NCBI RefSeq assembly: GCF_017912555.1
Contig: NZ_JAERSD010000005.1
Span: 177,159-241,158 of the forward strand
Direction of reading: 5' to 3'
From: Bacillus sp. REN3
GTDB taxonomy: Bacteria; Bacillota; Bacilli; Bacillales; Cytobacillaceae
Length of the DNA: 64,000 nt
This document shows positions 28,408 through 38,674 of the stretch, piece after piece. The notes beneath the pieces are model-generated. The model was given only the letters and a program-made list of their open reading frames with translations. It ran no database searches and was not told the origin of the DNA. Position 1 is the first letter of the stretch. Every line of letters begins with the position of its first letter. Made by a program: the position numbers and the translations under genes.

Positions 28408-30129
28408 ATGTCAGCCAATAAAAAAGAGATCATCCAATTGCTAGAGACAATTGCGATTTACATGGAGTTGAAAGGAGAAAATCCGTTCAAGGTTTCAGCA
28501 TTCCGAAAAGCGGCTGCTGCTTTGGAAAGCGATGAACGAAGCATGGCGGAGATTGGTGACCTGACCGAACTGAAAGGCATAGGGAAAGGCACTGCCGCTG
28601 TCATCATGGAATACATGGATAGAGGAAAATCAACTGAACTTGAGGAACTTCAGGAAGAAGTCCCTAGCGGATTGATTCCGCTTCTCCAGCTTCCGGGCCT
28701 TGGCGGCAAAAAGATTGCCAAGCTGTACAAAGAACTGGGAGTAGAAAACATCGCAGACCTTGAAGAAGCCGCTCAAACTGGGAAAATCAGTGAATTGGCG
28801 GGCTTTGGCAAAAAGTCCGAAGAGAAAATACTCGCTGCAATCGAGAATTTTGGCAAACGGCCGGAACGTCTGCCCCTATCCTTTATGCTTCCTGTCGCAG
28901 AAACCATTGAAGCCTATCTTCAAAAGATCGAAGCGATCAAAGAATATTCGAGAGCAGGAAGCCTTCGCAGGATGCGGGAAACAATCAAGGACCTCGACTT
29001 CATCATTTCCACCACCAATCCTTCTGCCGTAAAGGAAGAATTGGCTAAACTCCCGGATATTAAAGAGACAATCGCAGCTGGGGATACAAAGGTGTCTGTC
29101 ACGCTGGGCCTAGGATATGATGTGAATGTGGATTTCCGGCTTGTTTCACCGGAAGAATTTGTTACCGCTCTTCACCATTTTACCGGTTCAAAGGAACACA
29201 ATGTCAGGATGAGGCAGCTGGCAAAGGAAAAAGAAGAAAAAATAAGCGAATATGGTGTTGAGGACATGGAGACAGGCGGCATCAAGACATTTGCATCAGA
29301 GCGGGAATTCTATCGTCATTTCGGCCTTCCGTTCATCCCTCCCGAGCTTCGTGAGGATGGAACCGAGATTGAACTGTATGATGAAGGCTTAGGACTTGTG
29401 ACGCTTGAAGCAATCAAAGGAGATCTCCATATGCATTCGACCTGGAGCGATGGCGGCCATTCAATCGAAGAAATGGCAAACGAATGCATCGCAAGAGGAT
29501 ATAAATATATGGCGATCACAGACCATTCCCGGTATTTAAGGGTAGCGAACGGGCTGACACCAGAACGTTTGCGAAAGCAGATTGAAGAAGTGAAGGAATT
29601 GAATAAAAACTATGAAGATTTCACGATCCTAACCGGGATAGAGATGGATATATTGCCCGATGGCAGCCTTGACTTCGAAGATGACTTGCTTGCAGAATTG
29701 GATTTGGTGATAGCGTCCATTCATTCTTCTTTTTCACAGCCTGAGGATAAAATAATGAAACGCCTGAAAACGGCTTTGGTGAATGCCAATGTCGATATCA
29801 TTGCCCATCCGACAGGACGTCTGATTGGCAGGCGTGAGGGTTATCCTGTCGATATTGATATGCTGATTGAGCTTGCCAAAGAGACGAATACCGCCCTTGA
29901 ACTGAATGCCAATCCGCACAGGCTCGATCTCGCATCCGAACATTTGCGCAAAGCTCAGGAAGCAGGGGTGAAGATTGCCATCAACACGGACGCACATAAA
30001 GTAGATACATTGGAGCATATGGAAATCGGTGTTACAGCTGCTAGGAAGGGCTGGATCAGGGAATCTTCTGTCCTCAATGCACTGGAGTTGGATCGATTGC
30101 TCGATTTCTTGCACGGGCGGAATGCGTAA
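28408..30129 (+). CDS. polX: DNA polymerase/3'-5' exonuclease PolX
   Basis: A 573-residue family X polymerase. N-terminal 8-kDa domain with FKVSAFRKAAAAL and two helix-hairpin-helix segments (ELKGIGKGTAAVI, LPGLGGKKIAKLY), a polymerase palm (AGSLRRMRETIKDLDFIIST, DVNVDFRLV), then a C-terminal PHP domain (about 335-573, GDLHMHSTWSDGGHSIEE) carrying Mn-dependent 3'-5' exonuclease and AP-endonuclease activity. Acts in base excision repair. Start follows AAGGCAGGTGGC. Confidence 0.95.
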   Translation: MSANKKEIIQLLETIAIYMELKGENPFKVSAFRKAAAALESDERSMAEIGDLTELKGIGKGTAAVIMEYMDRGKSTELEELQEEVPSGLIPLLQLPGLGGKKIAKLYKELGVENIADLEEAAQTGKISELAGFGKKSEEKILAAIENFGKRPERLPLSFMLPVAETIEAYLQKIEAIKEYSRAGSLRRMRETIKDLDFIISTTNPSAVKEELAKLPDIKETIAAGDTKVSVTLGLGYDVNVDFRLVSPEEFVTALHHFTGSKEHNVRMRQLAKEKEEKISEYGVEDMETGGIKTFASEREFYRHFGLPFIPPELREDGTEIELYDEGLGLVTLEAIKGDLHMHSTWSDGGHSIEEMANECIARGYKYMAITDHSRYLRVANGLTPERLRKQIEEVKELNKNYEDFTILTGIEMDILPDGSLDFEDDLLAELDLVIASIHSSFSQPEDKIMKRLKTALVNANVDIIAHPTGRLIGRREGYPVDIDMLIELAKETNTALELNANPHRLDLASEHLRKAQEAGVKIAINTDAHKVDTLEHMEIGVTAARKGWIRESSVLNALELDRLLDFLHGRNA

Positions 30130-30164
30130 CGATAACCTTCGAATGAGCAGAAGGAGGAAATTTT

Positions 30165-32522
30165 GTGCATCAAAGAGTCATGAAAACATTGGAATTTCAT
30201 AAAGTAAGGGACCAGCTCGTTGAACATACATCTTCCCCGCTAGGGAGGGAAAAAGCGCAAAAGCTTGCACCATCAGTTGATTTTGCCGAAGTTTCACGCC
30301 TCCAGGAAGAAACAGATGAAGCTGTGAAAGTTTTAAGGCTGAAGGGAAATGTACCTCTGGGAGGCATCCATGACATCAGGCCGCATGTGAAGAGGGCTCA
30401 GATTGGCGGTACACTCAGCCCTTTGGAACTTGTGCAGGTGGCAAGCACGATCCATGCCAGTCGGCAGATGAGAAGGTTCATCGAAGACCTTCAAGGGGAG
30501 ACCGAAGTGCCAATCCTGGCGGGCTATGCAGAAGGGATCACAGTCCTTGCCAGCTTGGAGGAAGCAATCAGGAATGCGGTAGATGAAGGCGGTGAAGTGC
30601 TTGATGGAGCCAGTGATACCCTTAGGTCGCTCCGTCAGCAGATGAGGGCCAGGGAAGCAAGAGTGCGGGAAAAGCTTGAAGGCATGATTCGTTCTTCCAA
30701 TGCTCAGAAAATGCTTTCCGATGCCATCATCACCATCAGGAATGACCGGTTTGTCATCCCTGTTAAACAGGAATATCGAGGACATTATGGTGGCATCATC
30801 CATGACCAGAGTTCATCAGGGCAGACGCTGTTCATCGAGCCGCAGGCAATCGTCCAGTTGAATAATGAATTGCAGAGCATCAGGGTCAATGAGCAGCAGG
30901 AAATCGAAAGGATCCTATCGGAACTGTCTTCCTTGACTGCGGATCACTATGACAATCTTCGTGAAATTGTCATGATTCTCGCGGAACTTGACTTTATGTT
31001 CGCAAAGGCAAGGTACGGAAGCAGGATAAAAGGCTCCAAGCCAATCGTGAATGCCGAAGGCCGGATCAGTTTGATCAAAGCCCGCCATCCGTTGATCCCG
31101 ATCGATGAAGTAGTGGCGAATACCATAGAGCTTGGGAAGGAGTACACAACAATCGTCATTACCGGACCGAATACCGGCGGAAAGACGGTCACTTTGAAAA
31201 CTGTAGGCCTGTGCACCTTGATGGCGCAGGCGGGTTTGCAGATTCCTGCGCTTGATGGCTCTGAAGTGGCTGTATTCGATTCCGTGTTTGCCGACATAGG
31301 CGATGAGCAGTCGATTGAGCAAAGCTTAAGTACCTTCTCATCGCATATGGTCAATATCGTTGAGATTCTGAATCACGTGAACAATAGAAGCCTTGTTCTT
31401 TTTGATGAGCTCGGTGCCGGAACTGATCCCCAGGAAGGTGCGGCATTAGCCATCTCGATTTTGGACGAGGTTTATTCCCGGGGAGCAAGGGTCATAGCCA
31501 CAACACATTATCCTGAACTGAAGGCATACGGCTACAATCGCGAAGGAGTCATCAATGCAAGTGTCGAATTCAATGTCGAGACGCTGAGCCCAACATATAA
31601 ACTGCTGATAGGAGTGCCAGGGCGAAGCAACGCATTTGAAATTTCCAAGCGTCTTGGTTTGAAGGAATCGGTGATCGAAACAGCTAAATCATATATTGGC
31701 ACAGACAGCAATGAAGTCGAGAACATGATTGCATCCCTTGAAGAGAGCAGAAGACAGGCGGAAAGGGATCGTGAAGAAGCCAGTGAGCTGCTGAAGGATG
31801 CGGAAAAGCTGCATAAAGATTTGCAAAAGCAGACTGCAGCCTATTATGAGAAGAAAGAAGAACTGACAGAGAAGGCAAAAGAAAAAGCTGCTGTCATTGT
31901 TGAAAAAGCAAAGGAAGAAGCGGAGGAAGTCATCCGAGAGCTCCGAAGGCTGAGACTTGAAAAAGGAGCGGAAATCAAAGAGCATGAACTGATTGAAGCG
32001 AAACGGCGACTCGGGGAAGCAGCACCTGAGCTGACACGGGCGAAAAAAGGCAGCAAGGCGAAGGCCGGCGACAGGCATCCATTCAAGCCAGGGGATGAAG
32101 TCAAAGTGCTTACTTTCGATCAGAAGGGACATTTGCTTGAACGTATTTCAGACGGCGAGTGGCATGTGCAGATTGGTATATTGAAAATGAAGGTCAAAGA
32201 AAAAGACATGGAATTTATCAATACGCCAAAGCCGATGGAAACGAAACCAATGGCAACGGTCAAAGGGAAGGACTTTCATGTCTCACTTGAGCTGGACTTG
32301 AGAGGAGAGCGTTACGAGGATGCGATCATGAGGGTTGAAAAGTATATTGACGATGCTTTGCTTGCCGGATACCCGCGTGTCAGCATCATTCACGGAAAGG
32401 GAACAGGAGCCCTAAGGCAAGGTGTCCAGGAATACTTAAGGAATCATCGTTCAGTGAAAAAAATCCGGTTTGGCGATGCGGGTGAAGGCGGCACTGGTGT
32501 AACAGTAGTCGAATTCAAGTAA
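30165..32522 (+). CDS. mutS2: Endonuclease MutS2
   Basis: A 785-residue MutS homologue without a mismatch-binding domain. Core ATPase with Walker [15 protein letters not shown] (near residue 333) and [16 protein letters not shown]alker B, a long coiled coil (about 515-630), a KOW-like segment and a C-terminal Smr nuclease domain ([31 protein letters not shown]). In Bacillus it acts on branched DNA and on stalled, collided ribosomes. Starts at GTG 30165 ([14 protein letters not shown]) after AGAAGGAGG; 35 bp from polX. Confidence 0.96.
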   Translation: MHQRVMKTLEFHKVRDQLVEHTSSPLGREKAQKLAPSVDFAEVSRLQEETDEAVKVLRLKGNVPLGGIHDIRPHVKRAQIGGTLSPLELVQVASTIHASRQMRRFIEDLQGETEVPILAGYAEGITVLASLEEAIRNAVDEGGEVLDGASDTLRSLRQQMRAREARVREKLEGMIRSSNAQKMLSDAIITIRNDRFVIPVKQEYRGHYGGIIHDQSSSGQTLFIEPQAIVQLNNELQSIRVNEQQEIERILSELSSLTADHYDNLREIVMILAELDFMFAKARYGSRIKGSKPIVNAEGRISLIKARHPLIPIDEVVANTIELGKEYTTIVITGPNTGGKTVTLKTVGLCTLMAQAGLQIPALDGSEVAVFDSVFADIGDEQSIEQSLSTFSSHMVNIVEILNHVNNRSLVLFDELGAGTDPQEGAALAISILDEVYSRGARVIATTHYPELKAYGYNREGVINASVEFNVETLSPTYKLLIGVPGRSNAFEISKRLGLKESVIETAKSYIGTDSNEVENMIASLEESRRQAERDREEASELLKDAEKLHKDLQKQTAAYYEKKEELTEKAKEKAAVIVEKAKEEAEEVIRELRRLRLEKGAEIKEHELIEAKRRLGEAAPELTRAKKGSKAKAGDRHPFKPGDEVKVLTFDQKGHLLERISDGEWHVQIGILKMKVKEKDMEFINTPKPMETKPMATVKGKDFHVSLELDLRGERYEDAIMRVEKYIDDALLAGYPRVSIIHGKGTGALRQGVQEYLRNHRSVKKIRFGDAGEGGTGVTVVEFK

Positions 32523-32587
32523 TCTGAATGCGAGGTTAGCCCGAATCGGCTGGGGGATAGCTTCAAATAATGACAGGGAGAATGGGT

Positions 32588-32992
32588 ATGAATCATTTCT
32601 GGGAAAATGAATTTGTTGTGACAGCCGGATATTACAGCGTAGCGATCCTTTGCATGGTTGTATTCCTGGCAGTATTCGAGGCAGTGACGAAATACCGGAA
32701 TTGGGATGAGATTAAAAATGGCAACTTATCTGTAGCGATGGCAACAGGAGGAAAAATCTTTGGTGTAGCCAATATTTTCCGCCATTCCATCAACCAGCAT
32801 GACTCTCTGCTTACGATGATCAGCTGGGGGGTTTTCGGCTTTGTGCTGCTGTTGGCAGGTTATTTTATTTTTGAATTCCTGACGCCAAAGTTCAACATTG
32901 ACAAAGAGATAGAGAACGATAACCGTGCTGTTGGCTTCATTTCTATGGTGATATCAGCCGGACTTTCCTATATCATCGGTGCAGGGATCTAG
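32588..32992 (+). CDS. yshE: DUF350 membrane protein YshE
   Basis: A 134-residue protein with four hydrophobic segments in two DUF350-like units (GGKIFGVANIFRHSI; AVGFISMVISAGLSYIIGAGI). Function unknown. I start at ATG 32588 (MNHFWENEFVV), 8 nt after AGGGAG; an ATG six codons upstream lacks spacing for a ribosome binding site. It follows mutS2 as in B. subtilis. Confidence 0.88.
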   Translation: MNHFWENEFVVTAGYYSVAILCMVVFLAVFEAVTKYRNWDEIKNGNLSVAMATGGKIFGVANIFRHSINQHDSLLTMISWGVFGFVLLLAGYFIFEFLTPKFNIDKEIENDNRAVGFISMVISAGLSYIIGAGI

Positions 32993-33009
32993 CAGGAGGA
33001 TGAAAACGG

Positions 33010-33093
33010 ATGGAAACATTGGCAAAAGTATTGCTTATCCTTTGCGGGGTGTTCCTGATTGTAGGAATCATATATATAGTGTTTTTTGCATGA
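33010..33093 (+). CDS. 27-residue single-pass membrane protein in the yshE transcript
   Basis: A small ORF encoding METLAKVLLILCGVFLIVGI plus seven more residues, ending in TGA at 33091-33093. AGCAGGAGGATGAAAACGG places a strong ribosome binding site 10-12 nt ahead of the ATG. It starts 18 bp behind yshE and ends just before the operon terminator, so it is translated from the mutS2-yshE mRNA if at all. The peptide is one hydrophobic helix with a lysine near the N-terminus. Function unknown; a partner or regulator of YshE is a guess from position. Confidence 0.7.
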   Translation: METLAKVLLILCGVFLIVGIIYIVFFA

Positions 33094-33097
33094 TCAG

Positions 33098-33124
33098 GCC
33101 GCCAGCCAATGGCGGCTTTCTTTT
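33098..33124 (+). terminator. yshE operon terminator
   Basis: GCCGCCA / TGGCGGC (33098-33116) followed by TTTCTTTTTT. Confidence 0.9.
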
Positions 33125-33264
33125 TTATGCCGGCGGCGGCTGTTTGCCGGTGAAAAACAAAGTTGGAAGCAGATTCCAGAAACGGGTAGGCAGGAATGCA
33201 CGCCCAGGGAAGGAAAGCAAGCCAGCTTCACTAAAGCTTCCAGCTTGCGGAAAATCGATTCTGA

Positions 33265-33293
33265 TTGTCATGGTTAGGACTGTATATTATAAT
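33265..33293 (+). promoter_or_regulatory. SigA promoter of fadD
   Basis: TTGTCA (33265-33270), 17-bp spacer, TATAAT (33288-33293), about 50 bp before the fadD ATG. I find no clear TGAATGA-N4-TCATTCA FadR box here, unlike the fadR promoter. Confidence 0.7.
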
Positions 33294-33341
33294 GAACAAT
33301 AACAAAGAATTTTCAAAAAATTTAAACAAGGAGGTTTTAGG

Positions 33342-35045
33342 ATGGTGGAAACAAAGCCATGGCTATCACAATATCCACCGGAAATACCAGCTACATTGAA
33401 TCTAGAGGAAGCAACAGTCCAGAATTATCTGAAGCAGACAGCTGAAAAGTATCCGGACAAAACCGCAATCCATTTCATGGGTAAGGAATTGACCTACAGG
33501 CAGGTATACAATTACGCAAAAAAATTGGGAGCTTATCTCCAGTCCATTGGGATCCAAAAAGGGGACCGGGTTGCCATCATGCTTCCAAACACTCCCCAGT
33601 CTATCATCAGCTATTATGGCATCCTGATGGCAGGGGGAATAGTGGTCCAGACAAACCCTCTTTACATGGAGCGGGAGCTGGAATACCAAATGAAGGATTC
33701 AGGCGCGAAGGCCATTATCACACTGGATATCCTGTTCCCCAGGGTATCGAAAGTCATCCCAAAAACAGACATTCAAAATGTGATTGTAACCGCAATCAAA
33801 GATTATCTGCCTTTTCCGAAAAGCTTTGTGTATCCCTTCATTCAGAAAAAGCAATATGGAATCATCGTGAATGTGAAGCATGAAGGACAGAATCATCTGT
33901 TCACAGAAATCATGAAGCAGCCTGCTTCCGAGATCAAGGAATATGACTATAATTTTGAAGAAGATTTGGCATTACTCCAATACACAGGGGGAACAACCGG
34001 TTTTCCGAAGGGTGTCATGCTGACACATAAGAATCTTATCGCGAATGCTGCGATGTGCAATGCCTGGTTGTACAAGTGCAAGCCAGGGGAAGAAACGGTA
34101 CTGGGCATATTGCCATTTTTCCATGTATATGGGATGACGGCAGTTTTGATCCTGGCCGTCATGCAAGGTCAGAAAATAGTCCTTCTGCCGAAATTCGATC
34201 CGGAAACGACCCTGAAGACGATTCAGAAACAGAAACCTACATTGTTCCCTGGTGCACCAACAATCTATATCGGTTTGCTCAACCATCCGGACATAAAAAA
34301 ATATGATCTCTCTTCCATCGAGTCATGTATAAGCGGTTCAGCCCCACTGCCAGCAGAGGTTCAGGAACAGTTCGAGGAAATCACAGGTGGAAAGCTTGTA
34401 GAGGGATATGGACTCACTGAATCATCACCTGTCACCCATGCTAATTTCCTGTGGGATAAAAAGAGGGTGAAAGGAAGCATCGGGGTACCATGGCCTGACA
34501 CAGACTCGGCAATCCTCTCACTGGAAACAGGGGAGCCTCTGCCTCAAGGGGAAGTCGGCGAAGTGGCGGTCAAAGGTCCCCAGGTCATGAAGGGATATTG
34601 GAACAGGCCTGAGGAAACAGCGATGGTCCTGAAGGACGGATGGCTTTTGACAGGCGATCTTGGCTACATGGATGAAGAAGGATATTTTTACATCGTTGAC
34701 CGAAAAAAAGATATGATCATTGCTGGAGGATATAATATTTATCCGCGTGAAATCGAAGAAGTGCTGTATGAGCATCCTGCTATCCAGGAAGCAGTTGCAG
34801 CGGGGATACCGGATCCATACAGAGGAGAGACCGTCAAGGCATATGTGGTGCTGAAGGAAGGCTTTGAAGTGACCGAAAAGGAACTTGACGAGTATGCTCG
34901 CAAACACCTTGCAGCCTACAAGGTTCCGAGATTGTATGAATTCCGGAAAGAATTGCCGAAGACTGCGGTCGGTAAAATATTGAGAAGAGCACTTGTCGAC
35001 GAAGAAAAAGCAAAAATACAGGATGAACAGCAAAAGCGAGCTTAA
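33342..35045 (+). CDS. fadD: Long-chain fatty acid-CoA ligase
   Basis: A 567-residue ANL-superfamily enzyme (B. subtilis LcfA) activating fatty acids with ATP and CoA, the entry to beta-oxidation. The AMP-binding signature YTGGTTGFPKGVMLTHKN, the GYGLTESSP motif and the C-terminal lysine in AVGKILRRALVDEE are intact. Ribosome binding site AAGGAGGT. First gene of the fadD-fadR-fadB-etfB-etfA cluster. Confidence 0.95.
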   Translation: MVETKPWLSQYPPEIPATLNLEEATVQNYLKQTAEKYPDKTAIHFMGKELTYRQVYNYAKKLGAYLQSIGIQKGDRVAIMLPNTPQSIISYYGILMAGGIVVQTNPLYMERELEYQMKDSGAKAIITLDILFPRVSKVIPKTDIQNVIVTAIKDYLPFPKSFVYPFIQKKQYGIIVNVKHEGQNHLFTEIMKQPASEIKEYDYNFEEDLALLQYTGGTTGFPKGVMLTHKNLIANAAMCNAWLYKCKPGEETVLGILPFFHVYGMTAVLILAVMQGQKIVLLPKFDPETTLKTIQKQKPTLFPGAPTIYIGLLNHPDIKKYDLSSIESCISGSAPLPAEVQEQFEEITGGKLVEGYGLTESSPVTHANFLWDKKRVKGSIGVPWPDTDSAILSLETGEPLPQGEVGEVAVKGPQVMKGYWNRPEETAMVLKDGWLLTGDLGYMDEEGYFYIVDRKKDMIIAGGYNIYPREIEEVLYEHPAIQEAVAAGIPDPYRGETVKAYVVLKEGFEVTEKELDEYARKHLAAYKVPRLYEFRKELPKTAVGKILRRALVDEEKAKIQDEQQKRA

Positions 35046-35110
35046 TAAAAAGCCGTTCAACATCGGCTCTTTCTTTTTGACTGATCAGGCTTGTCCGGGA
35101 ACACATTTCC

Positions 35111-35139
35111 TTGACAGAAATGTGGGCGGATACTATTAT
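35111..35139 (+). promoter_or_regulatory. SigA promoter of fadR
   Basis: TTGACA (35111-35116), 17-bp spacer, TATTAT (35134-35139). Confidence 0.8.
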
Positions 35140-35146
35140 TAAAATA

Positions 35147-35164
35147 TGAATGATGATTCATTCA
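35147..35164 (+). promoter_or_regulatory. FadR operator at the fadR promoter
   Basis: TGAATGATGATTCATTCA, the TGAATGA-N4-TCATTCA palindrome known for Bacillus FadR, lies just downstream of the -10. FadR bound here would block its own operon until long-chain acyl-CoA releases it. Confidence 0.85.
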
Positions 35165-35253
35165 GTTATCTTTTGCAGACAAAGATCGCGAACGGGAGTG
35201 TGCCACTACAGCAACTACATGCTTGCGCTTTTCCTGGATCGAGGGGGGAGAAA

Positions 35254-35856
35254 ATGAAGAAAAACCGGCCGAAATACCGGCAAATCATTGATGCGGCAGT
35301 TGTCACAATTGCTGAGAACGGCTACCACCAGGCTCAAGTATCCAAAATCGCCAAGCAGGCTGGAGTGGCTGATGGTACCATTTATTTGTATTTTAAAAAC
35401 AAGGAAGACATCTTGATCTCCCTGTTCCAGGAGAAAATGGGTTCCTTCGTGGAGAAGATCGAAGAAAAAATTGCAGGAAAAGAAACAGCAACGGAGAAAT
35501 TATACATGTTGGTGGAAACGCATTTTAAAATGCTTTCCGAGGACCGGCACCTTGCGATTGTAACCCAGCTGGAACTTAGGCAATCAAACAAGGACTTGCG
35601 CCTTAAAATCAATGAGGTGCTAAAGGGCTATTTGATGCTGATTGACAGAATCATTTTGGAAGGCATAGAGAATAGGGAATTTTCCAGCTCCCTTGATTTG
35701 CGTCTTGCAAGGCAAATGATTTTTGGTACGGTGGATGAAACTGTCACTTCATGGGTCATGAATGAACAGAAATTCGATCTTCCTGCCCAGGCAAAAGCAG
35801 TCCACCAGCTATTGATCCACGGTTGTGGCTGCCAGGAAAGCAAACCGGTCCTTTAA
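35254..35856 (+). CDS. fadR: TetR-family fatty-acid degradation repressor FadR
   Basis: A 200-residue TetR-type repressor (YsiA). N-terminal helix-turn-helix NGYHQAQVSKIAKQAGVADGTIYLYFKNKED; C-terminal ligand/dimer domain for acyl-CoA. I start at ATG 35254 (MKKNRPKYRQIID), which follows GAGGGGGGAG; the frame stays open 108 bp upstream through the operator and is not coding. Ends just before fadB. Confidence 0.93.
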   Translation: MKKNRPKYRQIIDAAVVTIAENGYHQAQVSKIAKQAGVADGTIYLYFKNKEDILISLFQEKMGSFVEKIEEKIAGKETATEKLYMLVETHFKMLSEDRHLAIVTQLELRQSNKDLRLKINEVLKGYLMLIDRIILEGIENREFSSSLDLRLARQMIFGTVDETVTSWVMNEQKFDLPAQAKAVHQLLIHGCGCQESKPVL

Positions 35857-35875
35857 TGTAAAAGGAGGGGAAAAT

Positions 35876-36649
35876 GTGGAATATCTAAAATGGTCTTCAG
35901 AGGACAGGATCGCGACGGTCACCATTGCCCGTCCGCCGGCGAATGCCCTTTCTTCAGGCTTGTTGAAGGAGCTGTCGTCCGTCCTGGATGAAATCGAAAG
36001 CGATCAGGATATGAGAGTCGTCCTGATCAAGGGTGAAGGAAGGTTTTTCTCAGCGGGAGCTGATATCAAGGAATTCACGACAATTAAAACAGGGGAAGAT
36101 TTCGCGAAGCTTGCAGAGTATGGACAAGAATTATTCGAACGCATGGAACATTACCCGAAACCGATCATTGCTGCGATCCATGGGGCGGCTCTCGGAGGCG
36201 GACTGGAATTGGCAATGGCTTGCCACTTTCGACTTGTCTCAGAAAATGCTAAACTAGGATTGCCGGAACTTCAGCTTGGACTTGTTCCTGGCTTTGCGGG
36301 CAGCCAGCGTCTTCCAAGGTATGTAGGCGTAGCAAGGGCGGCAGAAATGCTGTTCGCAAGCGATCCGATCAGCGGAGTGGAGGCAGTCCAGTATGGATTG
36401 GCCAATCATGCATACCCTGACGAACAATTGCTTGAAAACGCATACAAGCTTGCAGGTAAAATAGCAAAGAAAAGCCCTGTTTCCATCGGAGCAGCGATCA
36501 AACTCCTGAATCATTCAAAAACAGAATCGTTTTACAAGGGAGTAAAAGAAGAAGCGCAGTTGTTCGGGAAGGTTTTCCTGTCAGAGGACGGACAGGAAGG
36601 TATCCAGGCGTTCCTTGAAAAAAGAGAGCCTGATTTCAAGGGCAGGTAA
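35876..36649 (+). CDS. fadB: Enoyl-CoA hydratase FadB
   Basis: A 257-residue crotonase-fold enoyl-CoA hydratase (YsiB), second step of beta-oxidation. Oxyanion-hole segments FFSAGADIKEF and AIHGAALGGGLELAMAC and the LPELQLGLVPGFAGSQRLPR motif with its glutamate are present. Starts at GTG 35876 (MEYLKWSSEDRIA) after AAAGGAGGGG; the ATG two bases earlier is out of frame. The start lies 19 bp after the fadR stop. Confidence 0.94.
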   Translation: MEYLKWSSEDRIATVTIARPPANALSSGLLKELSSVLDEIESDQDMRVVLIKGEGRFFSAGADIKEFTTIKTGEDFAKLAEYGQELFERMEHYPKPIIAAIHGAALGGGLELAMACHFRLVSENAKLGLPELQLGLVPGFAGSQRLPRYVGVARAAEMLFASDPISGVEAVQYGLANHAYPDEQLLENAYKLAGKIAKKSPVSIGAAIKLLNHSKTESFYKGVKEEAQLFGKVFLSEDGQEGIQAFLEKREPDFKGR

Positions 36650-36722
36650 GCAATCTTTTTTGTCAAGAGTTTTTTTAATCTTTCGAACAGCTTAAATGTT
36701 TGAATTCTTAGGAGGGGAAAAG

Positions 36723-37496
36723 ATGAATATCTACGTATTAATGAAGAGGACATTTGATACAGAAGAGAAAATCGCGATCTCGAATGGCAAGATCAATGAG
36801 GATGGTGCCGAATTCATCATCAATCCTTATGACGAGTATGCAATCGAAGAAGCCATCCAGGTAAAAGATGCGCACGGTGGAGAAGTCACTGTCATTTCCG
36901 TTGGCGGAGAAGAAGCGGAAAAACAGCTTCGCACCGCCCTTGCAATGGGAGCAGACAAGGCAGTGCTCATCAATACGGAAGATGATCTCGAAGAAGGAGA
37001 CCAGTTCACAACAGCAAAAATCCTAGCCGAGTACTTGAAGGATAAAGATGCGGACCTGATCCTTGGCGGCAATGTCGCAATTGATGGCGGATCTGGCCAG
37101 GTAGGGCCCCGTGTCGCTGACCAGCTTGGAATTCCTTATGTAACGACCATTACAAAGCTTGAAATCAATGGCAGCACGGCAGTGATCACCAGGGATGTGG
37201 AAGGGGATTCAGAAGTGATAGAGACAAGCCTTCCAGTCCTTGTCACAGCCCAGCAGGGCCTGAACGAACCACGTTATCCATCACTTCCAGGGATCATGAA
37301 GGCAAAGAAAAAGCCTCTGGAAGAGCTAGAGCTTGACGATATGGACCTGGATGAAGATGAAGTGGAACCAAAAACTAAGACAATCGAAATTTACCTTCCG
37401 CCAAAGAAAGAGGCTGGAAAGGTTCTTGAAGGAGAACTTGCCGACCAGGTGAAGGAGCTTGTTAACCTGTTGCATACTGAAGCGAAAGTCATTTAA
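36723..37496 (+). CDS. etfB: Electron transfer flavoprotein beta subunit
   Basis: A 257-residue EtfB (MNIYVLMKRTFDTEEKIAI) with the AMP-binding region LILGGNVAIDGGSGQVGP and the recognition-loop area EPRYPSLPGIMKAKKKPL. With EtfA it carries electrons from acyl-CoA dehydrogenase to the respiratory chain. Start ATG 36723 after TAGGAGGGG. Part of the FadR-controlled operon. Confidence 0.96.
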   Translation: MNIYVLMKRTFDTEEKIAISNGKINEDGAEFIINPYDEYAIEEAIQVKDAHGGEVTVISVGGEEAEKQLRTALAMGADKAVLINTEDDLEEGDQFTTAKILAEYLKDKDADLILGGNVAIDGGSGQVGPRVADQLGIPYVTTITKLEINGSTAVITRDVEGDSEVIETSLPVLVTAQQGLNEPRYPSLPGIMKAKKKPLEELELDDMDLDEDEVEPKTKTIEIYLPPKKEAGKVLEGELADQVKELVNLLHTEAKVI

Positions 37497-37535
37497 TACG
37501 TTGAAGACCGAATATAAAAGCAGGAGGTAAATCTA

Positions 37536-38513
37536 ATGGCGAGAAAAGTATTGGTATTGGGAGAAGCTCGTGACGGTTCCCTTAGGAACGTTACGTTTGA
37601 AGCGCTGGCTGCAGCTAAGACTGTTGCTGATGGCGGAGAAGTAGTCGGAGTCCTGATCGGTGACTCAGTAAGTTCCCTTGGAAATGAGTTATACCAGTAT
37701 GGGGCTGACAGGGTTGTGGCAGTTGAGGATGCAAAACTGGCCCAGTATACTCCGGATGGCTATTCACAGGCATTGATGGCCGTGATCGAGCAGGAGAATC
37801 CTGAGGGGCTGATTTTCGGCCATACAAGCATGGGAAAGGACCTTTCGCCGAAAATCGCGAGCAAATTGAATTCAGGTCTCGTTTCGGATGCTATAGCAGT
37901 TGAAGCGGAGGGAGGAAACCTTGTATTCACTAGGCCGATTTACTCCGGAAAGGCGTTCGAGAAGAAAATAGTCACGGACGGAATCATTTTCGCGACAATT
38001 CGTCCAAACAATATCGCTCCTCTGGAGAAAGATGAAAGCCGTTCAGGAGAAGTCGCTTCTGTTTCCGCTGATATCAAGGATTTAAGGACAATCATTAAAG
38101 ACGTTGTACGCAAGGCAAGCGAAGGAGTCGACCTTTCAGAAGCCAAGGTCATTGTCGCTGGGGGACGCGGCGTGAAAAGTGCCGAAGGTTTCGATCCTCT
38201 TAAAGAGCTTGCGGATGTCCTTGGCGGAGCGGTTGGTGCTTCGCGCGGAGCTTGTGACGCAGATTATTGCGATTACTCATTGCAGATCGGACAGACAGGC
38301 AAGGTTGTCACACCTGACCTCTACATCGCTGCCGGCATTTCCGGAGCGATCCAGCACTTGGCGGGAATGTCGAATTCAAAAGTAATCGTCGCCATCAATA
38401 AAGATCCGGAAGCTAATATCTTTAAAGTGGCAGACTACGGAATTGTCGGGGACTTATTTGAAGTCATACCGATGTTGACTGAAGAATTCAAAAAGCTGAA
38501 AGTACATGCATAA
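37536..38513 (+). CDS. etfA: Electron transfer flavoprotein alpha subunit
   Basis: A 325-residue EtfA with the C-terminal FAD-binding domain ([59 protein letters not shown]). Ribosome binding site GCAGGAGGT. Last gene of the operon, ending in a strong terminator. Confidence 0.96.
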   Translation: MARKVLVLGEARDGSLRNVTFEALAAAKTVADGGEVVGVLIGDSVSSLGNELYQYGADRVVAVEDAKLAQYTPDGYSQALMAVIEQENPEGLIFGHTSMGKDLSPKIASKLNSGLVSDAIAVEAEGGNLVFTRPIYSGKAFEKKIVTDGIIFATIRPNNIAPLEKDESRSGEVASVSADIKDLRTIIKDVVRKASEGVDLSEAKVIVAGGRGVKSAEGFDPLKELADVLGGAVGASRGACDADYCDYSLQIGQTGKVVTPDLYIAAGISGAIQHLAGMSNSKVIVAINKDPEANIFKVADYGIVGDLFEVIPMLTEEFKKLKVHA

Positions 38514-38519
38514 TCAAAG

Positions 38520-38547
38520 AACGGGCGTCCGGAACGCCCGTTTTTTA
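38520..38547 (+). terminator. etfA terminator
   Basis: AACGGGCGT, CCGG, AACGCCCGTT, then TTTTT. Confidence 0.93.
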
Positions 38548-38674
38548 TGTGAAAATCAAAGGAATATTAGGTTCGAGAAAGGGTAAATTACAAGTGGAGC
38601 AAAAAAATAGCATGTATTGGTAAACGGTGATATACTGTCGTTATCATGGAAGATTTATTCTAGGAGGCATTCAA

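Noticed and set aside
32979..33302. A 107-codon frame between yshE and fadD
   Set aside because: It runs through the yshE-operon terminator hairpin and overlaps the better-supported 27-codon membrane gene in another frame.
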